A stretch of DNA of 64,000 nt from positions 1-64,000 of the forward strand of contig NZ_JNZZ01000001.1 of NCBI RefSeq assembly GCF_000717645.1, given 5' to 3'. The notes below the pieces were generated by a model. That model was not told the DNA's origin and searched no databases. It saw only the letters and a list, made by a program, of their open reading frames with translations. The position numbers were made by a program, and so were the translations under genes. Shown piece by piece: positions 1 through 8,230 of this stretch (position 1 is its first letter; each line of letters opens with the position of its first letter). The DNA comes from Streptomyces californicus (lineage in GTDB: Bacteria; Actinomycetota; Actinomycetes; Streptomycetales; Streptomycetaceae).

Positions 1-114
1 ATCAACAAGGACCCCGAGGCCCCGATCTTCGAGCTCGTCGACTACGGCGTCGTGGGCGACCTCTTCACCGTCGTCCCCCAGCTCACCGAGGAGATCACCA
101 CCCGCAAGGGCTGA
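1..114 (+). CDS. etfA: Electron transfer flavoprotein alpha subunit, 3' end
   Basis: Only the last 37 codons are in the window; the gene starts before base 1. The visible tail ([19 protein letters not shown], then VVPQLTEEI) matches the conserved C-terminus of EtfA, the FAD-binding subunit that passes electrons from acyl-CoA dehydrogenases to the respiratory chain. It ends TGA at 112-114 and faces the next gene, with a hairpin between them. The family call is firm; nothing can be said about the rest of the protein. Confidence 0.9.
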   Translation: MNKDPEAPIFELVDYGVVGDLFTVVPQLTEEITTRKG

Positions 115-139
115 CCCCTCGCTCCCTTCACCACCCGTC

Positions 140-174
140 CCGGGCCGCACGGTGAACCCCACCGCGCGGCCCGG
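140..174. terminator. Hairpin between convergent genes
   Basis: CCGGGCCGC at 140-148 pairs perfectly with GCGGCCCGG at 166-174. It lies between etfA and the convergent monooxygenase gene and could end both transcripts. No U-tract follows, as is usual in high-GC actinobacteria. Confidence 0.5.
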
Positions 175-199
175 AGCCGTATCACCGTCGTGGCCGCGC

Positions 200-1594
200 T
201 TACCGCCGCTCCTCGGCCGCGTCGAGCGCGGAGGAACGGTCCTCCTCCGCGTTCCGGGCACCGAGGCCGAACGTGGTGAACGCCGTACGCTCCGGCAGCG
301 GGTAGAACTCCTTGCCCGTGAGCGCGTTCACGATGACGGCGGACCGCCAGGCGGCCAGGCCCAGATCGGGCGCGCCGACTCCGTGCGTGTGCCGTTCGGC
401 GTTCTGTACGAAGACGGAACCGGTGATCTCGGGTGCCAGGACCAGCCGTTGGGCGGCGTCGACCTGGGGCCGCCCGGCCTCGTCGCGGACGATGTACGGG
501 TCGAGCGCGGCGAGCAGCGTGTCGACGGGGCGCTCCCGGTATCCGGTGGCGAGGACGACCGCGTCGGTGGTCAGCCGGCCGCTCGTCTCCTGCTGGCCGT
601 GCTCGACGCGCAGTTCCACGCGCCCCTCCGCCGTGGTGGCCGCGCCGGTGACCTCGATGCCGGGGGTGAGCGTCACGTCGGGCCAGCTGCCGCCGAGGCT
701 GCGCCGGTACAGCTCGTCGTGGATGTCCCCGAGCGTGTCCCCGCTGACGCCCTTGTACAGCTGCCACTGCCGGGGCAGCAGCCGGTCCCGGGTGGCCTGC
801 GGAAGCCCGTGGAAGTAGCGGGTGTAATCGGGGGTGAACTGCTCCAGCCCGATCTTGCTGTACTCCATGGGCGCGAAGGCCGGCGTCCGGGCCAGCCAGG
901 TCAGCCCCTCCGCCCCCTCCGGCCGGGACCGGAGCAGGTCCAGCAGGACTTCGGCGCCCGACTGGCCCGAGCCGACGACCGTGATGTGGCGGGCGGCCAG
1001 CAGCCGGTCCCGCTGCGGGAGGTAGTCCGCGGAGTGCAGCACGAGGGCGGCCGGGTCATCCGCCAACCCCCGCAGCGCCGGGGGGACATGGGGCGAGGTG
1101 CCGACGCCGAGCGCGAGGTTGCGGGTGTCGGTGCGTACGGTCGCCAGCGCCTCGCCGTCCGGGCCCAGCCGGGTGGACTCGACCGCGAACACGCCGTGTT
1201 CCGCGTCCCAGGTCACGGTGTCGACCCGGTGGCCGAAGCGGGTGGAGGGGAGTTCGGTGCTCGCCCAGCGCAGGTAGTCGTCGAACTCCGAGCGGTGGAT
1301 GTGGAACCGCTCGGCGAAGTAGAACGGGAAGAGCCTGCGGCGGATCTTGACGTAATTGAGGTAGGACCAGGGGCTCGTGGGCTCGACCAGGCTCACCAGG
1401 TCCGCCAGGAAGGGCACTTGGAGGGTGGCTCCCTCGATCAGCAGGCCCGGGTGCCAGCGGAAGGCGGGGCGCTGCTCGTGGAAGGCGGTGCGCAGCCCCG
1501 GTACGCCGTCGGCGAGCGCGGCGAGCGAGAGGTTGAAGGGCCCCACGCCCACCCCCAGCAGGTCGAGGGGCGGCGTGCGCGGTCCGGGTGTCAT
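200..1594 (-). CDS. FAD/NADPH-dependent amine or amino-acid N-hydroxylase (DesB/IucD/SidA family)
   Basis: A 464-residue flavin monooxygenase of the family that hydroxylates the terminal amine of lysine, ornithine or cadaverine to make hydroxamate siderophores. The FAD motif GVGVGPFNLSLA is at residues 14-25, the NADPH motif VVGSGQSGAEV near 205, and the late ATGY motif near 350. The ATG at 1594 has a strong GGGAGGAG upstream. It lies 70 nt downstream of a pyridoxal decarboxylase, the desA-desB order of desferrioxamine clusters, and probably shares its iron-box promoter. The decarboxylase partner makes N-hydroxylation of a diamine the most likely reaction. The acyltransferase and NIS-synthetase genes that normally follow (desC, desD) are absent: etfA comes next. 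Substrate is inferred. Confidence 0.8.
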   Translation of the reverse strand: MTPGPRTPPLDLLGVGVGPFNLSLAALADGVPGLRTAFHEQRPAFRWHPGLLIEGATLQVPFLADLVSLVEPTSPWSYLNYVKIRRRLFPFYFAERFHIHRSEFDDYLRWASTELPSTRFGHRVDTVTWDAEHGVFAVESTRLGPDGEALATVRTDTRNLALGVGTSPHVPPALRGLADDPAALVLHSADYLPQRDRLLAARHITVVGSGQSGAEVLLDLLRSRPEGAEGLTWLARTPAFAPMEYSKIGLEQFTPDYTRYFHGLPQATRDRLLPRQWQLYKGVSGDTLGDIHDELYRRSLGGSWPDVTLTPGIEVTGAATTAEGRVELRVEHGQQETSGRLTTDAVVLATGYRERPVDTLLAALDPYIVRDEAGRPQVDAAQRLVLAPEITGSVFVQNAERHTHGVGAPDLGLAAWRSAVIVNALTGKEFYPLPERTAFTTFGLGARNAEEDRSSALDAAEERR

Positions 1595-1664
1595 CGGGCT
1601 CCTCCCGCAAGGATCGCCGGAGCGGTGGGGGTTCGCCCCGGGCAGGTCGTACGCGTCGTCGGCG

Positions 1665-3194
1665 TCATGGCGACAGCCTTTCCGTCGCGGGGGCCCCGGT
1701 ACCTTCGGCCGCCGAACTCCCCCGCGCGGCACGGTCGGCCGCCGTCGTGACGAGGTCGAGGAGCGGCAGCAGGTCGGCGGTCGCGGCGTTCGGGTGCAGC
1801 AGGGTGGCCTTCAGCCACAGCCGGGCGGGGCCGTCCCCGTCGTCCGCGACCGCGCGGCCGAGGACGGCGCGCCCCTCCGCGAGGAGGGTGCGGCGGACGG
1901 CGGCGACCACCGCGTCGCCCTGCTCGCCGGGCAGCGCGTCGGCGGCGGCGGGACGGAACAGGACCGTGCTGATCCCGATGTCGCCGGGGCGGCGGCGCAG
2001 CGCCGGGTGGTCGTCGACGGCCCGGCCGAACCCGTGGGCCGTACGGACGCAGTGCTCCACCAGCGCGCCGAGCCCCCGGCGTCCGAGCGCGCGGAAGGTG
2101 ACGGCCATCTTCAGGGCGTCGGGGCGCCGGGTGGTGCGGATCGAGCGGCCCAGCAGGTCCGGGAGCCCGGCCTCGGTGTCGTCGTCGGCGTTGAGGTAGT
2201 CGGTGCGCAGGGCCAGCGGTGCGAGCGTCGCGGCGTCGGCGACGGCGAGCACCCCGGCGGCCACCGGCTGCCAGCCGAGCTTATGGAGGTCGAACGTGAC
2301 GGTGTCGGCGCGCTCCAGGCCCGCGAGCCGCGGGGCCAGGTGCTCGCTGAACAGCAGCGGGCCGCCGTACGCGGCGTCCACGTGGAGCCGGGCGCCGTGC
2401 CGTGCGGCGATCCCGGCGATCTCCGGGAGCGGGTCGATGCGGCCCTCGTCGGTGGTGCCGGCGGTGGCGACGACCAGGAGCGGCGCTCCGGCGAGGGCGG
2501 TCAGGGCGCGGTCGAGGGCGGCCGGGTCGATCCGGCCGTCACGGCAGGCGACGACGACCGGGGCGGGCAGGCCGAGCATCCAGGCGGCACGGTGGACGCT
2601 GTGGTGGGCGTTGGCCCCGGTCACCACCCGGAGGGCGCCGGGTGACGCGCCTTCCCGGGCGAGGAGCAGGGCGACCAGGTTGGACTCGGTGCCGCCGCTG
2701 GTGATGAGCGCGTCCGGTTCGGGTGCGGCGGGGTGGACGAGCCGGGCCAGGGCGGCGGTGGTCAGTTCCTCGATCACCCCGGCGGCGGGGGCCTGGTCCC
2801 AGGAGTCCATGGAGGGGTTGAGGGCGGCCCCCGCCAGATCCGCCGCGACGGCCACGGCGAGCGGCGGGCAGTGCAGATGGGCCACACAGGCCGGGTCGGC
2901 CGGGTCGGCGGCCCCCTCCGCGACGGCCCGCACCACGTCCGCGAGCGCGACCTCGGGACCCACGCCCTCCTCCGGCAGGACCGGGGAGCAGAGGGCGCGG
3001 GTGCTCACGGCCACCGCCTCGGGCCCTCCGGCGGGCAGCGGTCCGCCCCGGGCCGGGACGGCGTCCTCCAGGGCGTCCAGGACGATCTCGGTGAGGGCCC
3101 TCAGGTGCTTCGGCCCGTGCGCACCGCCCGCCACGAGGCCGCCCCGTACGCCGCCCGCTTCCGTGCCGGGGCCCGACGCCTCTCCGGTGCTCAC
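1665..3194 (-). CDS. Pyridoxal-phosphate group II decarboxylase, lysine/diaminobutyrate type (DesA-like)
   Basis: A 509-residue PLP decarboxylase of the glutamate/DOPA/diaminobutyrate superfamily. HVDAAYGG near residue 270 is the Asp-containing PLP-ring motif, and TFDLHKLGWQP near 299 carries the Schiff-base lysine (about 303). Members next to an N-hydroxylase, such as DesA, convert lysine to cadaverine for hydroxamate siderophores. The start is GTG at 3194; the first 25 or so residues are low-complexity and a later start is possible. An iron box lies about 150 bp upstream, so the pair should be derepressed when iron is scarce. The next gene follows after 70 nt. Substrate (lysine versus diaminobutyrate or ornithine) is not decided by sequence. 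Confidence 0.8.
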   Translation of the reverse strand: MSTGEASGPGTEAGGVRGGLVAGGAHGPKHLRALTEIVLDALEDAVPARGGPLPAGGPEAVAVSTRALCSPVLPEEGVGPEVALADVVRAVAEGAADPADPACVAHLHCPPLAVAVAADLAGAALNPSMDSWDQAPAAGVIEELTTAALARLVHPAAPEPDALITSGGTESNLVALLLAREGASPGALRVVTGANAHHSVHRAAWMLGLPAPVVVACRDGRIDPAALDRALTALAGAPLLVVATAGTTDEGRIDPLPEIAGIAARHGARLHVDAAYGGPLLFSEHLAPRLAGLERADTVTFDLHKLGWQPVAAGVLAVADAATLAPLALRTDYLNADDDTEAGLPDLLGRSIRTTRRPDALKMAVTFRALGRRGLGALVEHCVRTAHGFGRAVDDHPALRRRPGDIGISTVLFRPAAADALPGEQGDAVVAAVRRTLLAEGRAVLGRAVADDGDGPARLWLKATLLHPNAATADLLPLLDLVTTAADRAARGSSAAEGTGAPATERLSP

Positions 3195-3343
3195 GCCCCA
3201 CGCTCCGCGGAGAGTTCACCGGGGGGCGGAAGGGGCGCGACTGGCATGGCGAAGACCTTCGGTCGTGGTGCGGGCGGAACGCGCGGAAGCGCGCCCGCTC
3301 ACCGGGCGACACCGGGAGCGGCATGATCCACCTCCGGGGATGT

Positions 3344-3362
3344 GCTGGTTAGGCTAACCTAA
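3344..3362 (-). promoter_or_regulatory. Iron box (DmdR1/IdeR-type operator)
   Basis: The core TTAGGCTAACCTAA at 3349-3362 is nearly palindromic. The full 19-mer matches 16 of 19 positions of the consensus TTAGGTTAGGCTAACCTAA bound by DmdR1/IdeR repressors with Fe2+. It lies about 150 bp upstream of the decarboxylase start, between two minus-strand genes, so it most plausibly controls the decarboxylase-hydroxylase pair. The rest of 3195-3512 holds this box and the metE hairpin; no other gene was seen there. Confidence 0.85.
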
Positions 3363-3466
3363 CTCCGGAGGTGCGCACGACGCGCGACCCGCCAGGCCAT
3401 GGAGGCTACTTCGCCTACCGGGCAACCGAGTTGCCGGGTCCCTTTCCCCCTGCGGGGCGCCCCGGG

Positions 3467-3507
3467 GCCCGGTGCGGGTGCGGGACCGGGCCGCTCCCGC
3501 ACCGGGC
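3467..3507 (-). terminator. metE terminator hairpin
   Basis: GCCCGGTGCGGG at 3467-3478 pairs perfectly with CCCGCACCGGGC at 3496-3507, a 12-bp stem. It begins 5 nt past the metE stop codon on the minus strand. Confidence 0.65.
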
Positions 3508-3512
3508 TCGGA

Positions 3513-5837
3513 TCATGCCGGGTCGGCGGGCAGTTCGGCGCGGATCTCCCGCGCGGCGGCGACCAGGTTCTCCAGGGAGGCCCGGGTCTCGGGCCAGCCG
3601 CGGGTCTTCAGGCCGCAGTCGGGGTTGACCCACAGGCGCGCGGCCGGGATGGCCTCAAGTCCCTTGCGCAGCAGGGACGCCGCCTCCCGCGCGCTCGGGA
3701 CGCGCGGCGAGTGGATGTCGTAGACGCCGGGCCCCGCCTCGCGCGGGTAGCCGTGGGCGGCCAGTTCGCGGGCGACCTGCATGTGGGAGCGGGCGGCCTC
3801 CAGGCTGATGACGTCGGCGTCCAGGTCGTCGATGGCCTGGACGATGTCGCCGAACTCCGCATAGCACATGTGCGTGTGGATCTGGGTCTCCGGGCGGACC
3901 CCGGAGGTGGCCAGCCGGAAGGACTCCGTCGCCCACTCCAGGTACGCGGCCTGGTCGGCGGCGCGCAGGGGGAGCGTCTCGCGCAGCGCGGGCTCGTCGA
4001 CCTGGATCACCGACGTGCCGTTCGCCTCCAGGTCGTTCACCTCGTCGCGCAGGGCGAGGGCGACCTGGCGGGCGGTCTCGCCGAGCGGCTGGTCGTCGCG
4101 GACGAAGGACCAGGCGAGCATGGTGACCGGGCCGGTGAGCATGCCCTTGACGGGGCGTTCGGTCAGCGACTGCGCGTACGCCGTCCAGCGCACGGTCATC
4201 GGCTCGGGGCGCGAGATGTCCCCGGCGAGAACCGGCGGGCGGACGTAGCGGGTGCCGTAGGACTGGACCCAGCCGTGCTGGGTGGCGAGGTAGCCGGTGA
4301 GCTGCTCGGCGAAGTACTGCACCATGTCGTTGCGTTCGGGCTCGCCGTGCACGAGCACGTCGATCCCGGCCTTCTCCTGGAAGGTGAGGACCTCGCGGAT
4401 CTCGTCCTTGATCCGCTCCTCGTACCCGGCCCCGTCGATCCGGCCCGCCCGCAGGTCGGCGCGGGCGGTGCGGAGTTCGGTGGTCTGCGGGAACGAGCCG
4501 ATGGTGGTGGTCGGCAGCGGCGGCAGCCCGAGGTGGGCGCGCTGGGCCGCGGTCCGCTCGGCGTAGGTCTGGGAGCGTCGGCCGTCGGCGTCGGTGACAG
4601 CCGCCGTACGGGCGCGGACGGCCGGGTCGCGGGTGAGGGCGGTGCCGGCCCGGGAGGCCAGATCGGCGCGGTTGGCGGCGAGTTCGCCCGCGATGGCGTC
4701 CGTGCCGCTGGACAGGCCCTTGGCCAGGGTGACCAGTTCGGCGGTCTTCTGGCGGGCGAAGGCGAGCCAGCGCAGGACCTGCGGGTCGAGGTCGCGCTCG
4801 GCGGCGGCGTCGAGCGGGACGTGCAGGAGGGAGCAGGAGGCGGAGACGTCGACCCGGTCGGCGAGGCCGAGGAGGGTGCCGAGGGTGGCGAGCGACTTCT
4901 CCAGGTCGTTGATCCAGATGTTGCGGCCGTTGACGACGCCGGCGACCAGGCGCTTGCCGGGCAGTCCGCCGGCGGCGGCGAGGTCGTCGAGGTTGCCCGC
5001 GCCGGTCTCGGTGAAGTCGAGTGCCAGCCCGTCGACGGGCGCCTTCGCCAGGACCGGCAGCGCCTCCCCGAGCCGCCCGAAGTACGAGGCGACCAGGAGC
5101 TTGGGCCGGTCGGTGAGGGCGCCGAGCCCGCGGTAGGCGCGGGCGGCGGCGTTCAGTTCGGCCGGGGTGCGGTCCTGGACGAGGGCGGGCTCGTCCAGTT
5201 GGACCCATTCGGCGCCCGCCGCGCGCAGGTCCGCGATGACCTCCGCGTACACCGGGAGCAGCCGGTCCAGCAGGGTCAGCGGATCGAAGTCGGCGGCGAC
5301 GCCGGGGGCCGCCTTGGCGAGCAGGAGGTAGGTGACGGGGCCGACGAGGACCGGGCGCGGGGTGTGGCCGAGCGCGCGGGCCTCCCCGAACTCCGCGACC
5401 TGCTTGGCGGAGTCGGCGGAGAACACCGTGTCCGGGCCCAACTCGGGTACCAGGTAGTGGTAGTTGGTGTCGAACCACTTGGTCATCTCCAGCGGCGCGA
5501 CGTCCTGCGTGCCGCGGGCCATGGCGAAGTAGCCGTCGAGGGCGTCGGCTTCCGCCGCTTCCCGGTGCCGTGCCGGGATCGCGCCGACCATGACCGAGGT
5601 GTCCAGGACGTGGTCGTAGTACGAGAAGTCACCGGTCGGCACCTCGTGGATCCCGGCGTCGGCGAGCTGCCGCCAGGTGGTGCGGCGCAGTTCGGCGGCG
5701 GTCTCCCGGAGGGCGTCCGCGGTGACGCGGCCCTTCCAGTAGCCCTCGACGGCCTTCTTCAGTTCACGGTTCCGACCCTGGCGGGGGTATCCGTACACGG
5801 TGGCCCGTGCTGCCGCGGCTGCGGGCTTCGCTGTCAC
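3513..5837 (-). CDS. metE: Cobalamin-independent methionine synthase
   Basis: MetE transfers a methyl group from 5-methyl-tetrahydropteroyltri-glutamate to homocysteine. The 774-residue length fits the two-barrel family. Zinc ligands are visible in the C-terminal barrel: His and Cys in IHTHMCYAEFGD and Cys in NPDCGLKTRGW. The start is taken as GTG at 5837 (MTAKPAAAAARATVYGYP), which has GGAGAG just upstream; longer readings of the frame run into the riboswitch leader. A cobalamin riboswitch lies 170-380 nt upstream, so expression should fall when B12 is plentiful and MetH can work. A hairpin follows the stop. Confidence 0.97.
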   Translation of the reverse strand: MTAKPAAAAARATVYGYPRQGRNRELKKAVEGYWKGRVTADALRETAAELRRTTWRQLADAGIHEVPTGDFSYYDHVLDTSVMVGAIPARHREAAEADALDGYFAMARGTQDVAPLEMTKWFDTNYHYLVPELGPDTVFSADSAKQVAEFGEARALGHTPRPVLVGPVTYLLLAKAAPGVAADFDPLTLLDRLLPVYAEVIADLRAAGAEWVQLDEPALVQDRTPAELNAAARAYRGLGALTDRPKLLVASYFGRLGEALPVLAKAPVDGLALDFTETGAGNLDDLAAAGGLPGKRLVAGVVNGRNIWINDLEKSLATLGTLLGLADRVDVSASCSLLHVPLDAAAERDLDPQVLRWLAFARQKTAELVTLAKGLSSGTDAIAGELAANRADLASRAGTALTRDPAVRARTAAVTDADGRRSQTYAERTAAQRAHLGLPPLPTTTIGSFPQTTELRTARADLRAGRIDGAGYEERIKDEIREVLTFQEKAGIDVLVHGEPERNDMVQYFAEQLTGYLATQHGWVQSYGTRYVRPPVLAGDISRPEPMTVRWTAYAQSLTERPVKGMLTGPVTMLAWSFVRDDQPLGETARQVALALRDEVNDLEANGTSVIQVDEPALRETLPLRAADQAAYLEWATESFRLATSGVRPETQIHTHMCYAEFGDIVQAIDDLDADVISLEAARSHMQVARELAAHGYPREAGPGVYDIHSPRVPSAREAASLLRKGLEAIPAARLWVNPDCGLKTRGWPETRASLENLVAAAREIRAELPADPA

Positions 5838-6009
5838 GTGACTCTCCTTCGCGAGCGTGTCTGCGGTGCGGATCCCGGGACGGGACGCGGACGCGAAGGG
5901 ATGACGCATCGGGCGGACACCGGGCCACGTCGAACCGTGCCCGTCCACCTGATGGTTCCGCCGACCCGCCCACGAGGTCACCGAGATCTCCGCACGCGAA
6001 CGGGTCGCG

Positions 6010-6215
6010 TGCGGGCAACGGGCAGGTCTTCGGACTCGCGGGCACGTCTGCCGGGGCAGACACCTACTGGCCGTCGCTTCCCAGACCCGGCCGGGCCCAG
6101 TGCGTATGACGGCGGTCGTTCCCGCTCACCGCTGCGGGGCAGTCCCGGATTCCCACCGGGTTCCCTCTTGCGACGCCCTCTCCGGCTGACAGGGCGAACC
6201 AGCTGCACCGGTCAC
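6010..6215 (-). ncRNA. Cobalamin riboswitch upstream of metE
   Basis: Read on the minus strand, this segment holds the hallmark blocks of the B12 riboswitch: AACCCGGTGGGAATCCGGGA, then CTGCCCCGCAGCGGTGA, and near the 3' end GAGTCCGAAGACCTGCC. It ends about 170 nt before the metE start. Known B12 riboswitches on metE repress the gene when adenosylcobalamin is bound. Edges are approximate. Confidence 0.93.
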
Positions 6216-6644
6216 CCTACGGGGGCGGCCACCGTGCCGGACACCGTTGTTCACACTTCGGACGGTGAGGTGAGACACGGGGCTCCTTCTCCGGCCGTCG
6301 GCGACGCGTCCTGCGGTGGTCCGACGCGCCCTCGCGCTCCCGGCGGCATCGTCGCTGGGGCAGGCGCGAGGAACGCCGTCGCGAGAATTCCCGGCGCCTC
6401 GCCGTGGACACCGTCCGAGCGCGCGGCGGCCCGGCCCCGGCCGTTCCGCATCCGTTCGGCCGTTCGTCACGCTTCTCCTGACCTCCGGTCAGTTCGAGCG
6501 GCTCGACTGTGCGGTGACAGTGACCCAGATGTAACCGAATGGCGTAGGGACTGCGGAACCACAGAGCGTCACAAGCCGTTCTTCTTCCCACTACACGGCC
6601 CGCCGACCTCCGGCGGACCGCTTCGAGGAAACGGAAAACGCCCT
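6216..6644. other. Intergenic region, divergent promoters expected
   Basis: These 429 bases separate the metE leader (minus) from a small plus-strand gene at 6645. No convincing protein gene, RNA or repeat was seen. The metE promoter must lie near the left end and the promoter of the small gene toward the right, but I could not assign either with confidence. Confidence 0.5.
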
Positions 6645-6842
6645 ATGAAGAAGACAGTCGGGTGGGCCCAGGACGGCGACGACTGGACGATCACCGTGAA
6701 CGGCACGCAGTACCGCGCGGTCGAGCGGCCGGCCGACGGCCGGGTCCACGACTACCTGGTGCGCGGCGACGACCTGACGGCCGAGTGCCCGAGCCTCGGG
6801 CACGGGCTCGGCGTCATCCGGGCGCACGAGTCCCGCCGCTGA
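6645..6842 (+). CDS. Conserved-looking small hypothetical protein (65 aa)
   Basis: The ATG at 6645 follows a purine-rich GAGGAAACGGAAAA stretch and the frame ends TGA at 6840-6842. The protein is 65 residues, soluble, rich in Asp and Gly, starts MKKTVGWAQDGDDW and ends HESRR. No signal peptide, membrane segment or cysteine pattern is visible, and I do not recognise the family. Third-position GC is coding-like and the start differs in composition from the AT-richer leader, which supports a real gene. It converges on cobF with a 10-bp gap. Confidence 0.65.
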   Translation: MKKTVGWAQDGDDWTITVNGTQYRAVERPADGRVHDYLVRGDDLTAECPSLGHGLGVIRAHESRR

Positions 6843-6852
6843 CCCGGTCCGG

Positions 6853-7692
6853 TCAGCCGAGCGGGCCGTCCGCCGAGCCGTCCGCGCTTCCCGCCGGGCG
6901 GCTCGCCCCCTGCGGCCCGTCCCACCCCTGCCGCAGCAGGTAGGTGTCCATGATCCAGCCGTGCCGCTCGCGGGCCTCCGCGCGCAGCCGGCCGATCCGG
7001 TCCGCCACCTCGTCGAGCGGGCCGGAGACCAGGATCTCGTCCGGGGTGCCGATGTAGGCGCCCCAGTGGATCCACCAGCCCCCGCCCACCAGGTGGGTGA
7101 AGGTCTCGTGGCCGTCGAGCATGACGACGAGGTCGCAGTCCTCGGGATACCCCTGGGCGAGCCGCCGCCCGGGGGTGATGTGGACGGGGCGGCCGACCCG
7201 GTTCAGGGTCGTGCGGTGCCGGGCGGCGAGGGCCGAGACGCTGCTGACGCCGGGGATCACCTCGTGGTCGAAGGCGACCGTGTCCCGCTCGCGGATGTCG
7301 TCCAGGATCGCGAGCGTGCTGTCGTACAGGGACGGGTCGCCCCACACCAGGAAGGCGCCCGTCTCCCCCGGCGCCAGCTCGTCGGCGATCAGGCGTTCGC
7401 AGATGTCGGCCCGGCGGTGCCGCCAGTCGTGCACCGCCGAGGCGTAGCGGCCGCCGTCCCGCTGGGTGCGGTCGCGCCACGGGTCGTCGGCCTCGACGAC
7501 GCGGTAGGGGCCGGTGAGGTGCTCGTCCAGGATGTCCCGCCGCAGCCGGGTCAGCGCGTCCTTCTCCGCTCCCTTGCCCAGGACGAAGAAGACGTCCGCC
7601 CGGCGCATGGCCTTCACCGCGGCGAGGGTCAGATGATCGGGATCACCGGCTCCGATGCCGATGACGAGGATGTGACGCGGCGCTTCGCTCAT
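6853..7692 (-). CDS. cobF: Precorrin-6A synthase (deacetylating)
   Basis: A 279-residue SAM-dependent tetrapyrrole methyltransferase. The N-terminal VIGIGAGDPDHLTLAAV is the family's glycine-rich SAM signature, and length and body (VFFVLGKG, then ADDPWRDR) fit CobF. CobF methylates C-1 of precorrin-5 with loss of the acetyl group in aerobic cobalamin synthesis. It stands alone here, away from other cob genes, between metE and a cobalamin riboswitch that points the other way. The ATG at 7692 gives the standard N-terminus. Confidence 0.93.
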   Translation of the reverse strand: MSEAPRHILVIGIGAGDPDHLTLAAVKAMRRADVFFVLGKGAEKDALTRLRRDILDEHLTGPYRVVEADDPWRDRTQRDGGRYASAVHDWRHRRADICERLIADELAPGETGAFLVWGDPSLYDSTLAILDDIRERDTVAFDHEVIPGVSSVSALAARHRTTLNRVGRPVHITPGRRLAQGYPEDCDLVVMLDGHETFTHLVGGGWWIHWGAYIGTPDEILVSGPLDEVADRIGRLRAEARERHGWIMDTYLLRQGWDGPQGASRPAGSADGSADGPLG

Positions 7693-7834
7693 GTCTGCCG
7701 ATCATGCCAGGGGCCGGGCATGTCCGGCCTGTCCGGTCCCGATCCGCAGGACGCGCCCGAGGCGGGGTGGACTTACTAGGACGTCCAACTATATGTTCGT
7801 GAGCAGAGGGACGACCGGGAGAATCCGGCCGTCC

Positions 7835-7992
7835 CGAAGGCCCGTGGTGTCAGGGAAGCCGGTGTGAATCCGGCACGGTCCCGCCACTGTGACCGGGGAG
7901 TTCGTCCTCGCAGGACACGCCACTGACGGTGAGACCGCCGTCGGGAAGGCAAGGGGACGCGCGCTGATCCGGGAGTCAGGATACCGGCCGCG
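7835..7992 (+). ncRNA. Cobalamin riboswitch, plus strand, target unclear
   Basis: GGGAAGCCGGTGTGAATCC at about 7853, then CGGTCCCGCCACTGTGACCG, and GGAGTCAGGATACCGG near 7975 are the canonical conserved blocks. It faces away from cobF. The first downstream open frame is only 21 codons (8031-8096), then mmsA starts at 8231. In related genomes this element normally precedes cobalt/cobalamin transport or synthesis genes, none of which is here. It either controls the mmsA operon or is left over from a lost gene. Edges are approximate. Confidence 0.93.
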
Positions 7993-8030
7993 GGATGTTC
8001 CGTGTTTCCACGAGGATGGAGCAGACACGC

Positions 8031-8096
8031 ATGGCACCGGTCCGCCCGCACGGCCCCGGACGTCCGTCCCGACGAGCGGTTCTCCCCGCCCCCTGA
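8031..8096 (+). CDS. Possible 21-codon leader ORF after the riboswitch
   Basis: ATG at 8031 with GGATGGAG about 12 nt upstream opens a frame of 21 codons (MAPVRPHGPGRPSRRAVLPAP) ending TGA at 8094-8096. It sits where the riboswitch's regulated start codon would be expected. It could be a short regulatory peptide, the 5' remnant of a lost cobalt-transport gene, or chance. There is no homology evidence. Confidence 0.3.
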   Translation: MAPVRPHGPGRPSRRAVLPAP

Positions 8097-8230
8097 CGGC
8101 ACTGGCCCTTCGCGTCCCCGTCGGCGCTTCCCTCCGCGACCGCATGCCCCCGAGCGTGCGACGCGGCGGGCGCCGCCGCGCGCCATCCCCGGATCTCACC
8201 TGACGATCTCACCGACGAGAGCAGGCTTCC

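Noticed and set aside
3399..6842. 1147-residue plus-strand open frame over metE
   Set aside because: Shadow of metE in a high-GC genome; low-complexity Gly/Val/Arg composition and no domain. Only its last 65 codons (6645-6842) form a plausible separate gene.
7889..8203. 104-codon plus-strand frame starting in the cobalamin riboswitch
   Set aside because: Its first third is the conserved riboswitch RNA, so coding there is unlikely.
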